Position numbers and translations under genes: made by a program. From Tetmemena sp. SeJ-2015 (lineage: Eukaryota; Ciliophora; Spirotrichea; Sporadotrichida; Oxytrichidae), in contig JAJKFJ010020681.1 of NCBI GenBank assembly GCA_027382625.1, positions 1-51,495 on the forward strand: DNA of 51,495 nucleotides. Direction: 5' to 3'. Numbering within the stretch: the stretch's first letter is position 1; each line of letters opens with the position of its first letter. Under the pieces are notes generated by a model, which worked only from the letters and a program-made list of their open reading frames with translations, had not been told where the DNA came from and searched no databases. Positions 46,714-51,495 of this stretch are shown here, in pieces.

Positions 46714-47990
46714 TCAATATGGTTTGGTCGCTTAGACGATAGTGCTTTACTCATTCTGTTAGTGATTAATCAGTTCTTGATTCTATATTTGCTCCTCCTC
46801 TGAGTCTGAGCTGCTGATCTCTTAAACTTAAGGAGACAGGTTCTTATATCTGAACTTCTTCTCATTCGATTCTAAGGTGAGCTGTCTGAGTATCTTCTGA
46901 GCCTCCTCATTCTTTGAATCTAGTTCCTTGATCTGGATTCTAATTGTGTTCCTTCTCTGTATCAGCTGCTCCAGTTTGACGTGGTCTTTCTCACCCCCGT
47001 ATTCCTCTTATATCGTATGACGAAGAATTTGACTTTGAAAAATGCTAAAACTGGATGATGATATTAAGAAATGAGTATTATAATAGTTTGAATCTGCTGC
47101 TCTTGAAGAATCTATTCTGTCTTCATGTTAAACCTACGCTTGAGTTGGTTGAGTTCCTTCGTCCGCTCTACCCTGTCTTTCTTCTCGTCTGCCATTTGCT
47201 TCTTCAATTAAATATACAATAGTATACATCGTAAATTATGATAATTGGCGACTGTAGTTATACTCATCATGCTTCTCAGTCTTAATGAGCAGGGAACGCA
47301 TAGCTCTAGGAATCTCAGCATAGTGCTTTATAGTACTCTTGTTTAGCATGCCCCTCCAATCCACTGGCTCTTCTTTTAGCTCTCTTTCAGTCTAGTCTTA
47401 TGAGCCTTCACTTAAAGCACTTTCTCCCATTTATTAACTTCCATTATTATCAAGCTTTGGTACTTTTGCTGTAGTTTCTACAGCTGAGGATTGTAAAAAA
47501 TAGTGCTTGAATTTAAAGTGGATTTAGTAAGTTGTAAAATGGGATAGTCGTATGAAGTCTCTAGCAATGGATTCACTTTTAAATTAAAAGGCTTCACCAT
47601 TTATAATTCATAGGTTGCACATTAATTGAATTTCTTTGTGTATTGAATCTGTTTCTCTTAAGATTTGAAGCTATGCTTGCTCTTCCACTTATCTTATAAG
47701 GTTTCTCATCAGTTTGAATTGAAGAGTAAACACTGGGCTGGCTTTAATTAAGTAGATGCGGGCGGTGACTCAACTCCTTGAACTTCAAGTCTTTAAATTG
47801 AGAAAGCGTCATTACAGGATCTTTCTCTTGGTAGCTTGGAGTCTGAGGGAGGTCGCTGTTTCTCTTCTATTTAAATATCATTGATTCAAACAGAGTGTCG
47901 TTTATAGTTTTCAAACTGAACTGATGCTGCTCTTCACTTTCTTCATTTGTATTCAAGTGGCTCCCTCTTCTTTATTTGTTTTAAGCCTGA
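46714..47990 (-). CDS. Gene K: coiled-coil protein, unknown (5' end open)
   Basis: Runs from about 47990, where no ATG is found, to TGA at 46716-46714. Parts in order: SHLNTNEESEEQHQFSLKTI, DLPQTPSYQEKDPVMTLSQF, KPYKISGRASIASNLKRNRF, MVKPFNLKVNPLLETSYDYP, EEPVDWRGMLNKSTIKHYAE, IPRAMRSLLIKTEKHDEYNY. Then a coiled-coil region (MADEKKDRVERTKELNQLKR; KDHVKLEQLIQRRNTIRIQI; EEAQKILRQLTLESNEKKFR) and an acidic Ser tail (ISSSDSEEEQIQNQELINHQ). Two IESs interrupt the coil. A missing A near 47600 creates a false TGA. No family recognised. Confidence 0.72.
47034..47086. other. 53-bp IES in gene K, pointer TTTGAA
   Basis: TTTGAA at 47034-47039 and 47087-47092. Excision joins EQILQEQQIQ to SQILRHTIQEEYGGEKD in frame. 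Confidence 0.82.
47206..47242. other. 37-bp IES in gene K, pointer AATT
   Basis: AATT at 47206-47209 and 47243-47246. Excision shifts frame by one and joins DEYNYSRQL to KKQMADEKKDRVER. Confidence 0.78.
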
Positions 47991-48410
47991 TGAGTATAAA
48001 TTAATATTAAAGATCTTGAGTTATTATAATTGTTGATGTGGGGCGTAGGGATGCGATATGGAAATATTTTGATAGATTTTTCTCATTTAAAAAAGTAAAT
48101 ATATTTACAGCATTTAAGTTACAACAATTTACCACAAATCCATAAGTTACTAGAATGATGAAGAGAAGGAGAATTGGAAATTAATTATTCATGATAAATT
48201 ACTCTATTTATTATTGCTGTAATCCACTATATAGAATTGATTTTATATCCATTTTATTTGAGAATATAATTGGACAAATATATTGTTGCTGAATCATACC
48301 CTCCTACTTGTTTTCATGGCATTCATATAGATATTAATATGCTTTCTAAGAATTAATAAATTAATTTATTTTTATATACTTTGATTGTAATTTGTCCATA
48401 CAGTATGTAT
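47991..48410. other. AT-rich intergenic spacer between gene K and Lon
   Basis: No coding-quality frame. Probably holds the 5' region of gene K and the 3' region of Lon; no telomere-type G4T4/C4A4 repeats are seen. Confidence 0.6.
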
Positions 48411-49925
48411 TCACTTGGCAGCAGCAGGATGTCCATGTGTACTTGAACTAGAGCTTAAGTGTTGGCTGGCTGCAGACTCATCAAACAGTTCCTGCACGAA
48501 GTTGTTTTAGAGGAGACTCTCCTAGTCCTGAATGATCTTCTGGCTGTGGTCATCTGGGAATACCTCGATCTCAATTCCCATTTCTTTGAGCTCCTCATAG
48601 CTCTTAGACTCGTGCAGGTGCTCGCTCTCAAAGCAAATCTTGTAGACTTGGTCGATGTTGCGCACGTAGAAAATTGAGAAGCCCTTCTTGAACTCATCTG
48701 GCAGCTGGGAAACGTGTTTCTTGTTGGAGATGGGCAGCACCACTCTCGTTATCTGATAGTTCTTGCAGGCTGTTAGCTTCTCACGCACTCCACCTATGCT
48801 AATCACCTCTCCAAGGGTAGTTATCTCTCCCGTCAGAGCTAAGTTCTTCAAAACTTACTAATAGAGATTATGATATGAAATGTATGAAACTGGTTTGTTT
48901 GAGGCAATGGAAACGAGAGCGGAAAAGAGAGATATACCAGCTGAGGGACCATCCTTTGGAGTTGCTCCCATAGGTACGTGCAAGTGGTAGTTGTTCTTAT
49001 CAAAGTCCTTAGCGATGTCTTTTCTTCTTGACAGGAAGTTGAACACTGCGATCTTCACAACCTCAACACTTTCCTTCATGACTTCTCCCAGTCTTCCAGT
49101 GTGTGTCAAATGACCTTGGGCACTTCCGCTGCTTGAACTTTCTTTCTCAGCTCCATCAGCTGTAGATTCCTCCTTCTTGCCGTAATCTTTGCGCACAAAT
49201 TGAATCTTGAGAACTGTTCCATATCCATCGTCTACGTAAGCAAGTCCATTTGCTGAGCCCACAGGTAGTTGCTTATTGATGCCTTGATAGTAGTTATCAT
49301 CTGTGCGGGGGTGATCGGGTAAGATCTCCAAGTTTTGAGTGTTGACTTGGTACTCCTTGATAACTCTTTGGGGCAAGGCTTCCTTGAAGAGTGATAAGTC
49401 TTGAGTGGCTGCTTCAGCAGTTTGGCTTGTAGTTTAGCCCTCTGCATTTTCAGTTTGCTTAGGCTGTTCTGATTCTGTCTTGCTCTCTGCCTCTAACTCA
49501 ATTAGCTTTTGAGCTTCTATCTTGGCAACTATCTTTCTGAAGATTCTGTCGATGCACTTCCTCAAGTTTCTAACTCCTGCTTCATAGTGGCAGTAGTTGT
49601 TCACTATCAAAATAAACATACTATCCTGATGAGTGCAGCTTATGTGATGGTGATGTCATCGAAACTTTTCTCTGTCAAACCCCATACTCCTTCTGGAATT
49701 TTGGGAATCAGGTATTAACAATAAATATTAACTTTTGCTATTTTAGTGTTATATATTGCTCAGCAATGGAAATTTTTTCGATGGGGAAAGCAGGGACATG
49801 AATGTTTTCTTTTCTGTCCAACATGGTTGCAGCATGTTAGCAATTGATTGGAGGTGCAAATGAAAATCACTCTGAGAATCGAACTCAATTCAAGTATTTG
49901 TCTCTAATAAATTAATCACTTAATC
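48411..49925 (-). CDS. lon: ATP-dependent Lon protease, C-terminal part, interrupted by IESs
   Basis: The frame reads, in order: RDKYLN and EFDSQ, VIFICTSN (end of the AAA+ large domain, before the LLDR region), LDRKENIHVPAFPIEKISIA, EQYLIPK, ITITQAALIRIVNNYC, EAGVRNLRKCIDRIFRKI (helical AAA+ subdomain), then the S16 protease domain: LTHTGRLGEVMKESVEV, HVPMGATPKDGPSAG with catalytic Ser, LALTGEITTLGEVISIGG, REKL with catalytic Lys, and TRVVLPISNKK. A Ser/Ala-rich tail ends at TGA (48413-48411). Three IESs are bounded by exact pointers. One- to few-base shifts near 49840-49880 are unresolved. The N-terminal and Walker A/B parts are absent: the gene stops near 49925 where AT-rich DNA and a TBE-like element begin. 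No SKL-type peroxisomal tail, so a mitochondrial enzyme is more likely (inference). Confidence 0.92.
48851..48886. other. 36-bp IES in Lon, pointer AAAC
   Basis: AAAC at 48851-48854 and 48887-48890. The insert is in frame and open if TAA/TAG are Gln. Excision gives NKPVLKNLALTGEIT, the exact length of this segment in other Lon proteases (KPVRxxLAMTGE). Confidence 0.85.
49603..49619. other. 17-bp IES in Lon, pointer ACTATC
   Basis: ACTATC at 49603-49608 and 49620-49625. Excision of 17 bp restores the frame across QAALIR-IVNNYCHYEAGVRN, the conserved segment leading into EAGVRNL. Confidence 0.92.
49713..49753. other. 41-bp IES in Lon, pointer TATT
   Basis: TATT at 49713-49716 and 49754-49757. 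Excision joins IEKISIAEQ to YLIPK, matching the family's 'xxYLIPK' segment after the LLDR region. Confidence 0.88.
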
Positions 49926-49974
49926 AAAATATTAATTTTTATTTAAATTTGGACTTCTGGGTTAAGGAGTTAAG

Positions 49975-51495
49975 CACCCCCCAAAAAAAAACCCATAATA
50001 TGATAAGAAAAAAATAAATTTTGGGTATAATTAATTTTTTTTTTAAAATACTTTAATCTTTCTAAATTTTAACCCTAAAACGGGGCAATCAAAAAGTCTT
50101 CTAGGAAGTGACCTTGAGCCTTTTCATATTCTCTAAATTTTTATACCTTTAAGTGCTCCTTTTTCTCAAAAAACTGAGTGTTAGGTTTCATGGGTTTGGC
50201 TTGTTTTTTATTTTTGTTTCTAACTTTTTTCAAAGTTCTAAACCCCTTGGCTTTCTTACAATGTCTTTTTTTGCAAATTTATATTAGCATCATCTATTTT
50301 AAACACTAGTAGTATTCCTCTGGTTTATATCGCTTTTAAAGTATGATTGCAACTATAGACCAAATGTCCCACTGCACTTGAACCGTTTAGCCCAAAATCT
50401 GTCTCATTTGGGGGGTAGCTGCAGTTTGCCCGATCTTCCCCAATTTTCTCTTTTAAAATCTGTTGAATCTATGACAGGTGACGGTTCAAATTATCATGAT
50501 GTTCTCTGGCTTTAGATCTCTGTTGCACGAATCCCCAAAATGCAACTCCATCATCCTCTAACGAGGCAGTGGAAAAGCAGAAGCTAAAAATTTGGGGCCT
50601 CGTGCTGAGAATTCTCTTAGTGTGATCTCCCATTTAGGAAAGGCGAAAGGCGTGAATCATGATCAAAAACCCAAAAACCTTGGGGGCCTATCAAGTTTTT
50701 GCCTGCTTCCTCCATGGAAAATTTGTTTGGGAATCAAAAATTTTTTTTTTTAAATTTTTTCGTAAGGAAGACTTTTAAAAATACTCTTCTTGTATGTGGT
50801 GTCTCTTCGCCCCATCAGCAAGGTGGAGGGAATTTTTAACACACTCCCCCAAAGTTTTCAACCTCAAAACATGGAGTCTTGCTTTTAGCTAGCTGAAAAA
50901 TTTCTTACACCATACCTAAAGGGTTCTGATTCATGAACTCAATCTTTCCCCCTCTTCTCCTCTTGCTTCCCCTTTAGTTCCTTGTAACTGTTGCCTCTTA
51001 GCGGCACCATTTTTTAAAATTTCTTTATCCTCAATTACGAAAACAGCCCTGTGCTTCTTCCATGTGTTTCTTTAGGGAAAGCAGAGTGAGAGAAAAGCTG
51101 CTCACAAGTTTTGCAAGGATAGCGACCGTCCTTTCTAATGCTTCAATTTGATCTTAGTTTGTCTAGTGGACTTTCCCTTTATGTGCCGTTTAGGGGTCTG
51201 AGGAAATTTTTAACTGTCGTTTACATTTCTGCATTCAAAAAGTTTTTTTCCTCATTGATCTTGGCAGCAACAAAGGGAATCAGGTGCGATAGTTTAAAGC
51301 CCACCGACTTTCAACTCTTGGTTTTACAATTTTAAAACACAGGATCCTTGCTCGGCTCAAATTCAGAGAAACTCTCCTTGACTTAGTGCACCGCATTTGT
51401 TTGGTTGCTGTTCCCAACATTAGTTTAGCTTGTGTTGCTAAGGTGTACTTGTCTCTTAGCTAGGTTGGTTGCCCTCTTAAATTCAAAATTTTTAA
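49975..51495 (-). mobile_element. TBE-like element interrupting Lon, with zinc-finger ORF
   Basis: Begins near 49985 with ACCCATAATATGATAAG, the same terminus as at 17028, and shares about 340 bp with that copy. The minus strand is coding-like farther in: RKDGRYPCKTCEQLFSHSA, then, with a one-base shift in TTTCCCTAAAG, SLKKHMEEAQ. That is a C2H2-type finger pattern (C-x2-C-x3-F-x5-L-x2-H), at about 51055-51135. TBE elements of Oxytricha are known to carry a 57-kDa ORF with a zinc finger, which fits. The first 800 bp are homopolymer-distorted. The other end lies beyond the window. Confidence 0.6.

Noticed and set aside
48459..48697. Plus-strand and alternative minus-strand ORFs over the Lon C-terminus
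   Set aside because: Shadows of the Lon frame, which has conserved family motifs.
48853..48886. Reading the Lon 36-bp insert as a GT-AG intron (33 or 37 nt)
   Set aside because: The 33-nt version leaves an extra Gln and the 37-nt version breaks the frame; the pointer-based 36-bp excision gives the exact family spacing.
1..51495. Telomere-type C4A4/G4T4 arrays, CRISPR arrays and rRNA genes
   Set aside because: None were seen; isolated CCCC blocks occur only at element termini or in homopolymer-distorted stretches.

Overview
The window reads as germline (micronuclear) DNA of a ciliate, most likely a spirotrich of the Oxytricha/Stylonychia/Tetmemena kind. Three observations support this. (1) In every convincing gene TAA and TAG sit at internal positions, consistent with Gln, and only TGA ends the frames. 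(2) Gene frames are broken by very short AT-rich inserts of 17-53 bp, each flanked by a 4-8 bp direct repeat (a pointer). Removing the insert plus one repeat copy rejoins the frame, and in the Lon and DEDDh exonuclease genes it rejoins conserved family motifs. (3) Compact gene clusters alternate with very AT-rich deserts that hold transposon debris. The genus is an inference.

Layout. 1-8460: a large imperfect inverted repeat (arms about 3.9-4.5 kb, 24-nt spacer at 4562-4585). Each arm carries a decayed IS630/Tc1-mariner type DDE transposase facing outward from the centre and a second, convergent small ORF, the arrangement expected of a TBE-like ciliate transposon. The right arm is interrupted by a 667-bp TA-flanked MITE; the left arm holds a 1.5-kb insertion with an orphan coding-like segment. 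8460-31260: AT-rich desert with a second 667-bp MITE copy in opposite orientation (13206-13872), a palindromic element (11225-11848), two related intron-containing gene fragments (8500-8850, 14560-14940), TBE-like terminal fragments and a third transposase relic (17-19.3 kb), a few small GC-richer islands, and a purine-rich homopolymer tract (30185-31260).

31500-49925: a gene-dense block of about twelve genes, mostly on the minus strand. Two are recognised with confidence: a DEDDh-type RNA exonuclease (REX/ISG20 family; 46572-45558) and the C-terminal part of an ATP-dependent Lon protease (49925-48411). The rest are a multi-pass membrane protein and several Gln-rich, coiled-coil or low-complexity proteins without a recognisable family. 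All gene pieces that could be followed are colinear, so no scrambling is seen. At 49.93 kb the Lon gene breaks off and a TBE-like element with a zinc-finger ORF begins and runs off the window; the AAA+ half of Lon must lie beyond it.

Caveat: many frames are also broken by single-base shifts, often in homopolymers, and some stretches (about 340-900, 1330-2560, 11740-12000, 30185-31260, 49975-50760) look homopolymer-distorted. Consensus errors are therefore likely, and no single-base lesion should be read as biology without reads.
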